A stretch of 64,000 bases of DNA from Apoda limacodes (Eukaryota > Arthropoda > Insecta > Lepidoptera > Limacodidae): assembly GCA_946406115.1 (NCBI GenBank), contig OX291550.1, forward strand, positions 29,736,722-29,800,721. Reading direction: 5' to 3'. Under the pieces are notes generated by a model that had not been told where the DNA came from, made no database searches, and saw only the letters and a program-made list of their open reading frames with translations. Both the position numbers and the translations under genes were made by a program. Positions 33,590-44,302 of this stretch are shown here, one piece after another; within the stretch, counting starts at the first letter, position 1, and each line of letters begins with the position of its first letter.

Positions 33590-34185
33590 AAATAGACTGA
33601 AGTTGTGGCAGTGCATACATTGGATAAACAAAAAGATCCATCGCGTGTCACATGAACTAACATATTAAGGCAGCTAAGAACAATGACAAACAAAAGTCGG
33701 CCATTGCTGAACATTTACTGGAGGCGGGCCCTAACTATTGAATCGAATTTCACAATCCACAAATACTATAGACATAACGCCATAAAGAGAGAATTGAAAT
33801 CAGTAAATATATAAACTCATATATATCAATAGGGAAAATGGGTTTCAATTGTCTAATACGTGGAATCCAGTGTTAGGATTAATAAAAAAACAGTCATAAA
33901 GTAGTACGTTCCGAAATTCGCAGTGACAAAGTGAGTATACTTTCGTGGTGACTTTCGAGTGAGTTCTAGTAGTTCTGTAACAAAACGAAAAAGAAAGAGG
34001 GTAGATAGATATGTTTGCCCATAGACTTTGTGCAAACTTACACGTACGCCAGTCATCCCGCGATCATGATGCTTGGAACAGCACGGAAATATCGGGAGCG
34101 CATCCCCTCGGCTAATCACGGTAAGAAACCCGTATAACATTCTGTGTAAATTTATTAAAATATAAAAAATGTTCATTATCACGCA

Positions 34186-34500
34186 ATGACCTTCTAAATG
34201 GGAAGTCATTGTTCCCACGAGCACAAACTGAGTATACAATATTAAGAGGTCACAATAAAAACTACTGTATTTTATTAACTATTTTAACATGTAAGCAAAT
34301 AGTAACGAAATTATGCAAATAGTACTTACGTCAATGTTTGTGTATGTATATTCTAAATGGCAGGTCATTGTTGCTACGAGCACAAACTGAGTATACAATA
34401 TGAAGAGGTCACAATAAAAACTACTGTATTTTATTAACTATTTTAACATGTAAGCAAATAGTAACGAAATTGTGCAAATAGTACTTACGGCAATGTTGGT
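34186..34500 (+). repeat. Two 159-bp tandem repeats upstream of peptide gene copy 2
   Basis: Units start at about 34190 and 34349 and are homologous to 10031-10342. Confidence 0.75.
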
Positions 34501-34523
34501 GCAGATGTTGTCGCGGATCTTGT

Positions 34524-34530
34524 TATAAGA
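34524..34530 (+). promoter_or_regulatory. TATA box of peptide gene copy 2
   Basis: TATAAGA, 112 bases before the start codon, conserved with copy 1. Confidence 0.5.
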
Positions 34531-34641
34531 CTGAAGCCCACTTCTTTCAAAACACAAAGTTTTTGAGCGACGACGCATAGCTGCAGATAGTATACGATTT
34601 TTTGGTTATTTTATTTAGTACGCATTACGCTTTACGAAATT

Positions 34642-36047
34642 ATGGCGAAGATTATTTGTAAGTTTATATTATTTTTTCTATTTTCTTCTTTTCTATGGCA
34701 TTACTTTATTATTTTAATAATATTGTGCTGTGTCGGTAAATCGATCAAGAAATGAAAAATAGGTTTTAAAATAAGAACTTCTGGTCCGTCAGGAATTGGC
34801 ATTGGGTATACAATCACTCTAAAATGGATTATTCACGACGTATGGGACATATTTGTGTAAAGCCGCCTTAGTCCAGATATACTGCGTCAGGAGCAGCGCT
34901 GCAACAATAGGTTCACTAAAGTGATCGGTGAAAATGAAAATGGTGACCGCTCAGTGGCACATTTTTCTGACCTTCTTCATATTTCGGAGGAGGTGGCTTG
35001 AAAACTCTATTTCCTAGGTACTATTTTGAAAACGTCAGCCATTCCACGCATTTTGTCTCCTTGTTAATGGAGAGGCCTGTGCTCCTGCAATGGGGCTTAT
35101 GACGACTGAGCAAACAGTATAACAGTTAAGGTATATGTACACAGACACGTAACCATTTGGCACAACTCATCTAGTTGAACATACCGTAGACAAAGAGCAC
35201 ATGTCTATGAAAATACCATAGGTACAGAAAACATCTCGTTAAACATATCATAGGTAACAAATAATAAAAATAAACAATGTACAACAATTCTTTCAACACA
35301 AAAGTGAGTGTTGTTTTTAGGGTCCCGTGACCAAAAGGTAAAACGGAACCCTATTCCTAAAACTTTGCTGTCCGTCCGTCTGTCACCAAGGTGTATCTCA
35401 TGAATTGTGATAGTTAGACATTGACATTTTTACAGATGATGTATTTCTGTTGCAGCTATAACGAAAAATACTAAAAAAGAAAAAAATAAATATTAAAGGG
35501 GGCTTTCATACAACAAATGTGAATTATTTGCTCGGTTTTGGTCGATATTGATAAAGGCAACAGGTAGACGCTTAAAATATTCACAGAATATTTAGTGATA
35601 TAGTTATACTTTAAAAATAAATAATTAAATTAAAATAAAACAAATATTTAAGCGGGGCTCCTATACAAAAAACGTGATTCTCTTGCCGTTTTTATAGATA
35701 ATGATTCGGGACCCTTTGGGTGCGAGTGTGCAACTCGTACTTGGCCGGTTTCTTTTTCTCCCTCACCCCATTGTGTGGGATATAGTTAGATGGGTGTTTA
35801 AATTATATGCACTTAAGGGTCTTCACATAAGGATTTATGTTGTGGGAGTTGTTAGTATCATCATTTATGATTTTGGTTGAAAATTTAGTTAACAAATTGT
35901 GACCTTTGTGTAGACGTGGCGTTGGCGGTAGCACTGATGCTGGTGATGTTCGTGTCTGTGTCGGCGGACTATAGATGCTACTGCTCGGAAGATGGAAACT
36001 CCGGCGCTCCATGCGAGTGTTACAAGACGGGCAACAATACAACATAG
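34642..36047 (+). CDS. Small secreted cysteine-rich peptide, copy 2 (two exons)
   Basis: Exon 1 is 34642-34657, followed by donor GTAAGT. Exon 2 is 35914-36047, after 'tttgtgtag'. The split codon is TAC in both copies. The product is 49 residues. A signal peptide starts MAKIIY, then the core VALAVALMLVMFV and SVSA. The mature part is about 26 residues: DYRCYCSEDG with Cys at 27 and 29, and PCECYKTG with Cys at 39 and 41. Two C-x-C pairs imply two disulfides. It ends in the polar tail GNNTT. AATAAA lies 64 bases after the stop. This copy has the more regular cysteine pattern and is the likelier functional one. The family is not recognised; secretion is inferred from the signal peptide. Confidence 0.72.
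35320..35750 (-). repeat. CGGCCAAGTG-type repeat in the intron of copy 2
   Basis: Same position and orientation as 11198-11634 relative to the gene. A block of about 20 bases ('acgtctcaccaagg' region) differs by a small deletion. Confidence 0.65.
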
Positions 36048-36110
36048 CTGACGATGCGCTTTCCTACTCTATATAAACCTAATGTTGTTATACATTGAAC
36101 ACACATGTAA

Positions 36111-36116
36111 AATAAA
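36111..36116 (+). terminator. Polyadenylation signal, peptide gene copy 2
   Basis: AATAAA, 64 bases after the stop at 36045-36047. Confidence 0.5.
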
Positions 36117-36432
36117 CACTCAACGTGGTGACGGACGCTTTCATTTAATATATCCATCCCCCAACATTTAACGTTCAAACTACAACCTCACCAACATTTC
36201 GTAAAAAATTTCATAAATCTTTACATTCTTCGAGCCGGATATAACTACAAACTACAATCAGCGAAGAGAGATTACGTGACCAGTGTGAAATTTACGATAA
36301 GGAATCAATTTGTTTGGCTTCCCACCAGCGGGTCTCACCAAACAGATTGAGAAGGCGTAATCGTAGAGGAAGCCCGTCACGTGTATCACAATTTTGAAGA
36401 AAACACAATTTCAGATTAACAGTAACCTGAAC

Positions 36433-37440
36433 AATGAAGGACCTACTTCAACGTCAACAAATCATTTCTGAGGGAATAGAGAAGATTATGACAAGAAGGA
36501 CTCTGCAGTGAGTAAAACACCAGAGTACGGCTGAAAGCGACTTGACGCTCTTCAAGGTATATGGGAAGAGTTTAAAGAGAACCATCAAATATTTCAACGT
36601 TTGAATATCAGTCAGGTGATTATTTTTCTACTGAAGTCTTTCAACAACTTGGCCAAAAATATGAAAACGCTAAAACGGAACTCCTGAAGTTAATACAAAC
36701 GGAAGGCAAAACGCGCAAACGCAAAACAAACAGAAAACGGAGGACTTTCATAAAATCACTCTTTCACAGAACACTCATTTTCGAGCCTTTTCTGGATTGG
36801 TACGCTTTCTCGACTTAAATTAACTTACCGAAAAATGGGAATTAGAAGATAATCTCCATACCTTGCAATCGCGGTGGAAGATCATTGATGACACCCTGGC
36901 AAATGAACAACTTACAAATTGGATTCAATTTAGATTATGAACAGGAATTTTCTTAACATGAAGCCGATTACGAATCCATCAAACGCTCATTATCACCAAT
37001 CGAAATACCTACTTTCACTGGACATTTTACCCAATGGCCAACATTTACGGATCTGTACTTACAGATGATCCATAACAACATGATGCTTACCGAAGCCCTA
37101 AATGCAACACCTTAAAACAAAATAACGAGGTGAAGCCGAACGCATTGTACAACACTTAACTGTGTAGTCTGAAAATTACGATACATGTTGGGAATCACCA
37201 AATAGATTCAAACCTTCATGAGCCAACCTACAGTGCAACATCGAAACTCATTTGAGCTAAAACGTCTCTATGATACCAGTTTAGAGACAAATACATTAAA
37301 ACTTAGGCATAGGAATAACCACTTGGGCCCCCATTTAAGTTCACGTATTAAATGGGAAACTTGACTCTGAAACCTACACGTCATACATGGAGTTGACGAA
37401 TTTATGTCCTTCTTGCAACGTAAATTTTACGGCGTTAGAG
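36433..37440 (+). pseudogene. BEL/Pao gag, remnant 2
   Basis: Frame-shifting remnant with LLQRQQIISEGIEKI, PTFTGHFTQWPTFTDLYLQM, IHNNMMLTEA and EAERIVQHL. It ends near GKLDSETYTSYMEL. Many stops; not translatable. Confidence 0.6.
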
Positions 37441-37497
37441 CCTATAACCAAGAAAAGGCAGCAACCATGTTCTACAACAAAAACTTATCTATTTAAT

Positions 37498-37593
37498 AAG
37501 GAGTTCTCTGCACTATCACTTAAGGAGTTCTCTGCACTATCACTTAAGGAGTTCTCTGCACTTTCACTTAAGGAGTTCTCTGCACTTTCACTT
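37498..37593 (+). repeat. 24-bp tandem repeat, four units
   Basis: Unit 'aaggagttctctgcact(a/t)tcactt', the first two with ATCACTT and the last two with TTCACTT. In frame it encodes the octapeptide KEFSALSL four times. The unit length is a multiple of three, so it expands without breaking the frame. Confidence 0.9.
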
Positions 37594-37869
37594 AAGGATT
37601 CACATTTCTACAGTTACAAAAAATATTATGGCAAAACTTATCACGTTTTGTCGTTTTCTTTACAAGAAGAAATATGGGTATTACCCCTTTCTCTATCCTT
37701 CGCTTTTTGTCACGGGCATATAGGCCTTAACACTCTACAGTTACGTAGGAAAGTTCAGGCAATCATCCACTTTTATCTCCTGCTTAACAATAAACTAACC
37801 TCAATCTTCGTGTTCCTAGTAAAGCGATACGTGGAGTGGGGGGAGAGCTGGGTTACCGTTATTTGCACT

Positions 37870-38360
37870 TACTAGCGCGCGCACTAATGCTGCCAGAAAC
37901 GCATCTACGCTGCGGACCCTCAAGCTCCTAAACTCACTGATATGTACACAGGATGTGGATTTGTTTTCAGATAACTTACAACAAGTCATATCTGCAGCAC
38001 ACACCCTCATCACCTTCTGCCTAGATATCTGTTGATACTGTTAATTGTTTAAAATTATTAGTTTTCCTATTTTTTGTATTGTATTGTTTTTGTGATTTGT
38101 GTATTACTATAATTGTAGGCTTTAATGTTCGTTAATGTATATTAGTTATTTTTATCATAATTTCGGTTATTATTGTCAACTTTATTCGTTGTCTATTATT
38201 ATAACTATAACCTTTTTAAAATTGTAACAATGATTTAACATGTACGTGGATAAGGTGAACTATATTTAAGTATGTAACAATGCTTTGTTTGTAGACGCTT
38301 TGGGTTTTAACCTATTAGTCTATAAAATTGTAAATAAATGTAAATAAATAAAATAAATTA
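37870..38360 (+). pseudogene. LINE 3' end inserted in BEL remnant 2
   Basis: Contains RTNAARNASTLRTLKLLNSL and QDVDLFSDNLQQVISAA, resembling the C-terminus of a jockey/CR1 ORF2. About 300 bases of 3' UTR follow, ending in repeated TGTAAATAAA/AATAAA before BEL sequence resumes at about 38365. It is 5' truncated. Confidence 0.5.
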
Positions 38361-38374
38361 CGTTAATTCTGAAA

Positions 38375-38700
38375 GAACCTGCCCTGTGTGCAAAGGTTTA
38401 TTTACCTTATTGCAACACATTCAAACTAATGCCACCGGAAAGAAAAATAAAAACAATGTTGCAATTAGACATATACAAGAATTGTATGTTTCCGCATAAT
38501 GGCAATAAATTAGTGTCAGTTAAACGATGCAAGGTTTGCACTGACGCATATCATACCACGATATACACTTCATTATTGAAAATTAGGTCAGCTGACGGAA
38601 CCTACCTAACATTGAGATATCTTTTTGACCAAGGATCTCAAACAAATTTAATTACGGAATTTGCGGCACAACGTCTTGGTTTACAAAGACAAAAAAAAGA
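38375..38700 (+). pseudogene. BEL/Pao knuckle and aspartic protease, remnant 2
   Basis: RTCPVCKG, then after a frameshift LPYCNTFKLMPPERKIKTML and CKVCTDAYHTTIY complete a zinc-knuckle region. The protease follows: LLKIRSADGTYLTLRYLFDQ with the active-site motif DQGSQTNLITEFAAQRLGL (family: DxGSQ). Open from 38429 to 38761. The role would be polyprotein maturation. The downstream pol is missing. Confidence 0.7.
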
Positions 38701-38774
38701 TGCGACAATCCGTCATACGACATATTATCTATCTTTAATATCAATAATAATGTATATTTAGGTATATAATTATA

Positions 38775-39691
38775 GGGGAGAGTTGGGTAATACCGCGCGG
38801 TTGAAAATTCCGCGCCCCTCGGTTTCTTTGAAACAGTCAACAAAACGCGCCTGCAATATTAGTAAAATCATAGCTTTATGTACCCCCTACCCTGCTCGAG
38901 CACCGCCAACTGCCGCCGAGTATCCAGAGAGCAAGGCCGCGAGCTTGCAGGTTTTCCGCGCGATCGCTATAGTTTTTTGGGTGATTTCAATAAGAGGTGA
39001 GTCAATGAATATTTCACACTCAGTAATAAATTATACTCATTTATAGTGTAAAAATAATGTATAACTTATGTGTAGATTAATTTTAAATTAATCCTTTGAG
39101 TTTGTTTATGTTTTTGAGGTTACAAAATAAAATGATCTTGTTTGATAATGCCGCGCGTAGGGCGCGTTGACATTATGCCCAGCTATATAATATGGTTGTG
39201 ATTATTATAAGTCTCTGAAAGAATATGTAAGTATATTATTCTTATAAGTGTCAGTATTTATACCTATGTAAAAGTACTAGGTAATATAATAATTGTTTTC
39301 TTGTCTTGTCAATGTCAAATTGTCAATCACTTAGGTTAATACTAAACATTTTGTGAAATCTGGAGTCTGTACCTATTTCCAATTCGGTCCCTGGAGACCA
39401 CTCTCTGACTGACACATTGTGTGATGCTTTTCGCAGTTTTATCAGACCCAGTGCGCAATTACCTACCTGGGGCACGATATTATCAGACCAGTTTGATAAT
39501 ACTGCGCTTTCCTAATTTTTAATTATTCGCTCGAATTATTTTTTTTGTTTGTTTTTTGATAAATTTAAATTTTCGTTAGTGCCGTCAGATAAATTGTCCA
39601 CCTTCTATTATATTTCGTTTTTATTTTAACCTAACCTGAGCTGAGTTATAGGATAATTCCCTTAGGGGCTCGGTATTACCCAACTCTCCCC
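38775..39691. mobile_element. 917-bp MITE with perfect 21-bp TIRs and TA target duplication
   Basis: The left end 'ggggagagttgggtaatacc' is exactly inverted at 39671-39691. TA flanks both sides (38773-38774, 39692-39693). There is no transposase. Internal 'gataatgccgcgcg' and 'gataatactgcgc' words repeat the subterminal motif. A TA target and GGGTAAT end fit Tc1/mariner-pogo mobilisation. It lies 45 bases from the Tigger element, whose ends share GGGTAA. Confidence 0.82.
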
Positions 39692-40189
39692 TACATGTCA
39701 TAAGTATATACATAAATACAAAGAATGTTATATATATCGGAAGACCGGGTAATGGGAGTCAGCGAGTAATGGTGGTAACACAACAACATAACAAACACTA
39801 GAAATACGTTTATGGGCGTTCCCGCCCCCCTCTGGCCCCGCGCTAGCGCTGCGACAGCGCCGCGCCAGTATGGCGACGGCATCGGGATTAAGATGTGTGT
39901 TTTGTTTTTGCGGCTCGCCGATGTAAATTTTTACGTACGCAAAATAGACGGTAGGTACTATAATTATTGATGTACTTATATGTGACTTTTTTATGTCTTT
40001 ACTTGTGCATTAAGTGTACCGATTTCATAGTTAAATCTCGCGTGCTGTTAACACGTATCATGTTTATATTTTTTTTTCTTCATAAAATACTTGTGGGTAA
40101 TGAGGTTCAGGTGACCCCCATTGCCCGCTAGTGACCACGATTTCCCGCAACGTAAAAGGTATAATATAATTTGTTATTTTGGTTTCAGA

Positions 40190-40577
40190 TACCGAAAGTA
40201 CGAGTCAGAACTACCACAAAAGCTTTCTGGTCTTCTGACACATTGGAAAAAGCAGTGAAAATTATAGAAGAAGATGGATTTTTTGTACGCAAAGCTTCGA
40301 AGGGTTTCGAATATTCCATTTTCGAGTCTATAAAAAAGATATAATAATAAAAACAACTTAACACCACGTCTGGGGCGACTTACTGTGTTCAGCGCTGATC
40401 AAGAAAAACAATAGGCTGACTTGATAAAGAAGATGGCGAATATTTTTTATGGATGCACAGGTACAGAAATAAGAAAAGTGGCGTTTGAATATGCTGAAAA
40501 CCTGAACCTAAAACACAACTTTAATCAGTCTTCGAAAATGGCTGGTCGTGACTGATTAGTATCTTTTATGGCCAGAA
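40190..40577 (+). pseudogene. Pogo transposase N-terminal DNA-binding region
   Basis: Two stops and at least one frameshift. Recognisable: TLEKAVKIIEEDGFFVRKAS, then LTPRLGRLTVFSADQEKQ, stop, ADLIKKMANIFYGCTGTEIR and FNQSSKMAGRD, stop, LVSFMARN. This is the CENP-B-like helix-turn-helix arrangement of Tigger transposases in insects. It ends immediately before the open DDE frame. Confidence 0.75.
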
Positions 40578-41498
40578 ATGTTTTTTTCAGTCAGAAAACC
40601 AGAAGCCACCAGCATAAATCGGATCACTGCATTCAATAAAACAGAAGTGCAGCGATTTTATCAGCTGCTGGGCGAACTGATGGCAAAACATAAATTTGTC
40701 CCAAAAAATATGTACAATTGTGATGAAACGGGCACTACTACTGTCCAACCTCCTGAAAAAATTCTAGCAGCTAAAGGGCAGAAAAGAGTGGGTTCAATCA
40801 CAAGCTTGGAGCGAGGAAAGAATATAGCGTTAATGTGTGCAATGAACGCTGCCGGTGGATTCATCCCACCGATGTTTATTTTTCCACGGAAAAGACTGAA
40901 TCCACTTCTAGAGAAGGATGGGCCAGCGGGGGCTCTTTACAAGTGCTCAGACAACGGCTGGATTAATGAGCAGCTCTTTTTTAAATGGCTCTCGCACTTT
41001 AAGCATCACGCTAGACCTTCTGCCGAAAAACCAGTTCTTCTGATACTGGACAATCATGCAAGTCACATTTCGCTCCGTATCTATGAATTTCGCAAAATAA
41101 ATCACATCCATATGCTCTCTTTGCCTCCGCATGCGTCTCACAAAATGCATCCTCTTGACGTTTCGTTTTTTGGACCACTTAAAGGGGCATACAAAAAGGA
41201 GTGTGACTTATACATGAAAAGTCACCTGGCAGAGAAGATCACTCCTTACGAAGTAGCATCCTTATTGCGGAAAGCATTTAATAACGTTGCGTCCATCAGT
41301 AAAGGAGAGTCAGGATTTAGAGCAACTGGTATTTATCCAATGAATCCCGATGTATTTTGTAAAGAAGATTTTCTACCAGCTGTTTTGCTCCAATCGGAAA
41401 CTACTGCCATTCAAAATGTTGATGAATCAGTTGCAATTAATTACCCAGCACAAGGTCAAGAACGCTCTCCTGAACCGAGCACATCAATGCAGCGGTGA
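40578..41498 (+). CDS. Tigger/pogo DDE transposase core
   Basis: 306 open codons. DDE_1 landmarks: MYNCDETGTTTVQPPEKILA (first Asp), LMCAMNAAGGFIPPMFIFP, KPVLLILDNHASHISL (second Asp) and SLPPHASHKMHPLDVSFFGP (third acidic position, LD). The family role is cutting and pasting the element at TA sites. The first Met at 40578 lies inside the old reading frame (MFFSVRKPEATS is family sequence), so the original protein began near 40190. A frameshift near 41495 moves the C-terminus to another frame. The core is open but the protein is broken at both sides, so activity is unlikely. Confidence 0.85.
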   Translation: MFFSVRKPEATSINRITAFNKTEVQRFYQLLGELMAKHKFVPKNMYNCDETGTTTVQPPEKILAAKGQKRVGSITSLERGKNIALMCAMNAAGGFIPPMFIFPRKRLNPLLEKDGPAGALYKCSDNGWINEQLFFKWLSHFKHHARPSAEKPVLLILDNHASHISLRIYEFRKINHIHMLSLPPHASHKMHPLDVSFFGPLKGAYKKECDLYMKSHLAEKITPYEVASLLRKAFNNVASISKGESGFRATGIYPMNPDVFCKEDFLPAVLLQSETTAIQNVDESVAINYPAQGQERSPEPSTSMQR

Positions 41499-42135
41499 AT
41501 CAACAATGCAAGTTGATCCAACGACACCACCAAGAACTTCTAGCGCAGTTGATTGTCCAGATCCAGGACCCAGCTCATCTGTGGAGAGTATTTTACCAGC
41601 ACCTGATCCAGTATATTCACCAGTCCTTGTCACATCAAAGCAAGTTAATCCACCAGTCTATAGTCTTGATATTGTGTCCAAATTAATTAAGTTGCCAGAG
41701 AAAACTAAAACCCATAATACTAGACACAGCCGTTAGAAGCAGCATGCAACGATTTTAACGTCTACCCCAATAAAATAAAACCTGATAGAAGAAGAAAACA
41801 AAAAAAATAAAATCGTCTGCTCAGCCAAAGCTAAAGGGAAAGGAAAAAAAACCGTCTGCCCAGCTAAAGATAAGAAAAAAGGTAAGGGCCAAGGAAAAAA
41901 TACTAAACTGCCGAAGAAGGAGACCGAAAGAGTAAAGGGGAAGGTTCTTCAGGAATCAAACGATACCACTGTATCAGACATAGGAACTGATGATTTATGC
42001 CAAGATGATGAGCTAGATGATGCTGACGACACAGGAAATAGGTGCTTAATCTGCGACAAATTTGGCCGAAATAATGAGGTTTGGTACAGGTGTACCTCAT
42101 GTGGTTTATGGGCTCACGCAGATTGTACTGGGTGA
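41499..42135 (+). pseudogene. Transposase C-terminal tail with PHD-like finger
   Basis: After the frameshift: PTTPPRTSSAVDCPDPGPSS and PVYSLDIVSKLIKLPEKTK, then a lysine-rich stretch. Finally comes CLICDKFGRNNEVWYR followed by CTSCGLWAHADC (about 42043-42130) and TGA at 42133. The spacing is C-x2-C-x12-C-x2-C-x4-H-x2-C, the first part of a PHD-type zinc finger. Many insect Tigger-like proteins carry such a tail; its job is not known to me. Confidence 0.65.
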
Positions 42136-42630
42136 GAGTCTGCCAAGGGCTATGTTTGCGATTTGTTTTAGATTTTTGTATGATCCTCATTACCCGCAAG
42201 GTGAACACAATAGCCCATACCTCTGTGCAATGGGAGTCAAAACAGTTAAATTTTGTAACTTTCATATTTGCCAAAGGTGATTAGTAATGTGACGATTATT
42301 GATCTCAAATTTGACTATTAGTCAATTAAGTAGATTTTGTTATGAGGCGGTTGCAATAAAGATTTCGTTTCATTTTATTTTTTTATTTTAATTCTTGCTT
42401 ATATGATCCCCGTTACCCCTTTCTACCCTATATTTATACGCACATACAAATACATACACGTATATACACACATACATTCATTTATCCGTACATAGGTATA
42501 AGCAATAAATTCAATAGATCATTAGGATTTGGTTAAAATATTTGCAAAAATACGGATGGCATTTAAGCAAGAATCTTTAGTCATTCTTCTGAACCTTCGT
42601 AGGACAGAGTAAGTAAGTAATCGATTAATT

Positions 42631-43420
42631 TCAATTAAAGGTGTTCAAAATATTGTCAATTTTCTTATAAACGTATGGCCCTAGAAAAGGCTGGTGTCTT
42701 TGTGCGTAAGTTGTTTTGTATTGAGGGACAGACTCTTTGATTTTTCTCCCACGTAGTGTGTGGTCAAGGGTACAGGTTGTTTTAGTGTGCTGTTTTAAAA
42801 TTAAAGTAAGGAGGTATAATTTTCGAACTGAAAGTACACCTATTTGATCGTATAGAGATTTAGTGGGAAACCTAAAAGGTTTTTTAAGCATTACCCTTAG
42901 CAATACACGTTGTGATCTTTCTAGCTGTAGTAAAACGGTTTTGGCAGCTCCGCCCCACGCTAAGACACGATATTGCAACAAAGACTGACAGAGTGCATAA
43001 TAAACTGTTTTTAGGACAGTTTCTCCAGCTACCTGTCTAAGCTTTTTAAAGACACTGATGAGTCTTCTTACACGACCACTCATATGTGCTATGTGTTTCT
43101 GCCATGATAGTTTGTCGTCTAAGATTACTCCCAGGTATCTAATGTTATTAACTTGGTCTATAACGGGAGATGAACATGAGTTTTTACTATCACAGGTGTG
43201 AAGTTTAATGTCACATGAATGCAGAGTTTCTTGTGACACAGTCGTATTTTTGAAAATCATATATTTAGTCTTACTTATGTTAAGAGCCAAAAGGTTTGAA
43301 TTAAACCATTCTAAAATTTGTTTCATTCCGTGATCAAGGTGTTTTTGGACTTCTTGTTTTGATTTTCCGTGAAAAAGTACTACTGTGTCATCAGAATATG
43401 TTATTATATTTGCGTTATCA
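42631..43420 (-). pseudogene. LINE reverse transcriptase, C-terminal half (family 4)
   Basis: The minus-strand frame opens with the catalytic box ITYSDDTVVLFHGKSKQ (YSDD for YADD) at about 43385-43415, then ILEWFNSNLLALNISKTKYM, NNIRYLGVILDDKLSWQKHI, LLQYRVLAWGGAAKTVLLQL and ERSQRVLLRVMLKKPFRF. It is open for 231 codons to a stop at 42631. The upstream fingers/palm are lost after a degenerate LVYIND. CR1/jockey group, distinct from the other families here. Confidence 0.8.
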
Positions 43421-43504
43421 AGCTTAAGCTTACATCAATCATTTATATAGACGAGAAAGAGAGTATGAGATGGGTAACTCATCCTATTTTTACACATTGT
43501 TTTC

Positions 43505-43760
43505 TATTCAAATTCAAATTCAATTTAATTTATTCAGTTTAGGCTACAATAATTGAGCACTTATGAATGTCACTACGCCATTGGTTCGTAAGTCTACAGG
43601 GCGGGAGACCTTGTACTGAAAAGAACCGGCAAGAAACTCAGCAAGGGCATTTCTTTTCTCCCTTTCTCTTACAGCGTCCAATTAAAATATTGGAAAATAC
43701 CCTCCCTATCATAAAAGGACACTTTCCATTACAAACATAAAAAAAAAAACATGAAATATA
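43505..43760 (-). repeat. LINE/SINE-like tail repeat
   Basis: 'ttcaaattcaaattcaattt' then 'gaaccggcaagaaactcag', a word pair I associate with 3' ends of lepidopteran LINEs. A diverged relative with 'atcaggcaagaaactcg' is at 49720-49845. Confidence 0.5.
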
Positions 43761-44302
43761 AAGCACAAGCACAACAAAAAAAGTATCTAATATAAACAAA
43801 AGACAGTTTATGTATTCATCCCTAAGAAATAATCAATGTCTTACAGTATTAATAAACAAAACAAAAAAGTAAGACTAAATACTAAGAATACAAAGAAGTT
43901 TGCAAGAGCAGACCAGCCTCCACAGGCGGCACCCGTTCACGAGTATGACACATGAATCAGCCATCGCTTCGCTCAACCATGGTTTAGGGAACATAACGAC
44001 CCGACGCACATGCCACGACCGCAGAGACACTTTGAGAGAGCATGACACACTCAAGCAACTCCAATAAAACTTCGATTGTACTAGTTACAATGTGTGTAGT
44101 AAAGGAACAAAATATAAGAGGAGAAGATTGGAAGGTTCGTAATGCTTTACTACCGAGAAGCAACGGCAATAAACTCACTAGTTAATCTTTTATACATCAT
44201 ATAAAAATACAATATAGCCTTAAACTAGGTAATAACATAATATACAATGTTTTAATTTAAAAAAAAAATATTTCAAATGCCTCAATACAAATCAATTAAG
44301 TG

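Larger units (their letters stand above)
33805..36120 (+). repeat. 2.3-kb duplicated gene module, copy 2
   Basis: Collinear with 9655-12000. It is followed at once by different DNA (BEL remnant from 36.4 kb), while copy 1 is preceded by a BEL element. Confidence 0.8.
36420..38760 (+). mobile_element. BEL/Pao remnant 2 (gag to protease only)
   Basis: Different from the copy A/B element. It carries a gag N-terminus (MKDLLQRQQIISEGIEKIM at 36433), the capsid motif FTGHFTQWPTFTDLYLQMIH (about 37013) and later knuckle/protease parts. A LINE tail interrupts it at 37870-38360. The region from 38775 on is replaced by a MITE and Tigger; no RT, RNase H or integrase follows. 36120-36420 may hold part of its 5' LTR and primer region ('gtggtgacggacgc'), unproven. 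Confidence 0.65.
39737..42429 (+). mobile_element. Tigger/pogo DNA transposon
   Basis: The left end 'gaagaccgggtaatgggagt' and the complement of the right end 'gggtagaaaggggtaacggg' align as imperfect TIRs, with TA beside both. It contains one plus-strand transposase, interrupted. The subterminal region repeats 'attgcccgctagtgaccac' and 'gatttcccgc' words. An AATAAA lies near 42356. Confidence 0.7.

Noticed and set aside
33853..34239. 128-residue minus-strand frame (and 9739-9966) upstream of the peptide genes
   Set aside because: Runs antisense across the promoter side of the duplicated module; broken in the other copy; no recognisable domain.
37498..37593. CRISPR-like short repeat array
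   Set aside because: The 24-bp units are contiguous with no spacers, in frame within a retrotransposon remnant of an animal genome.
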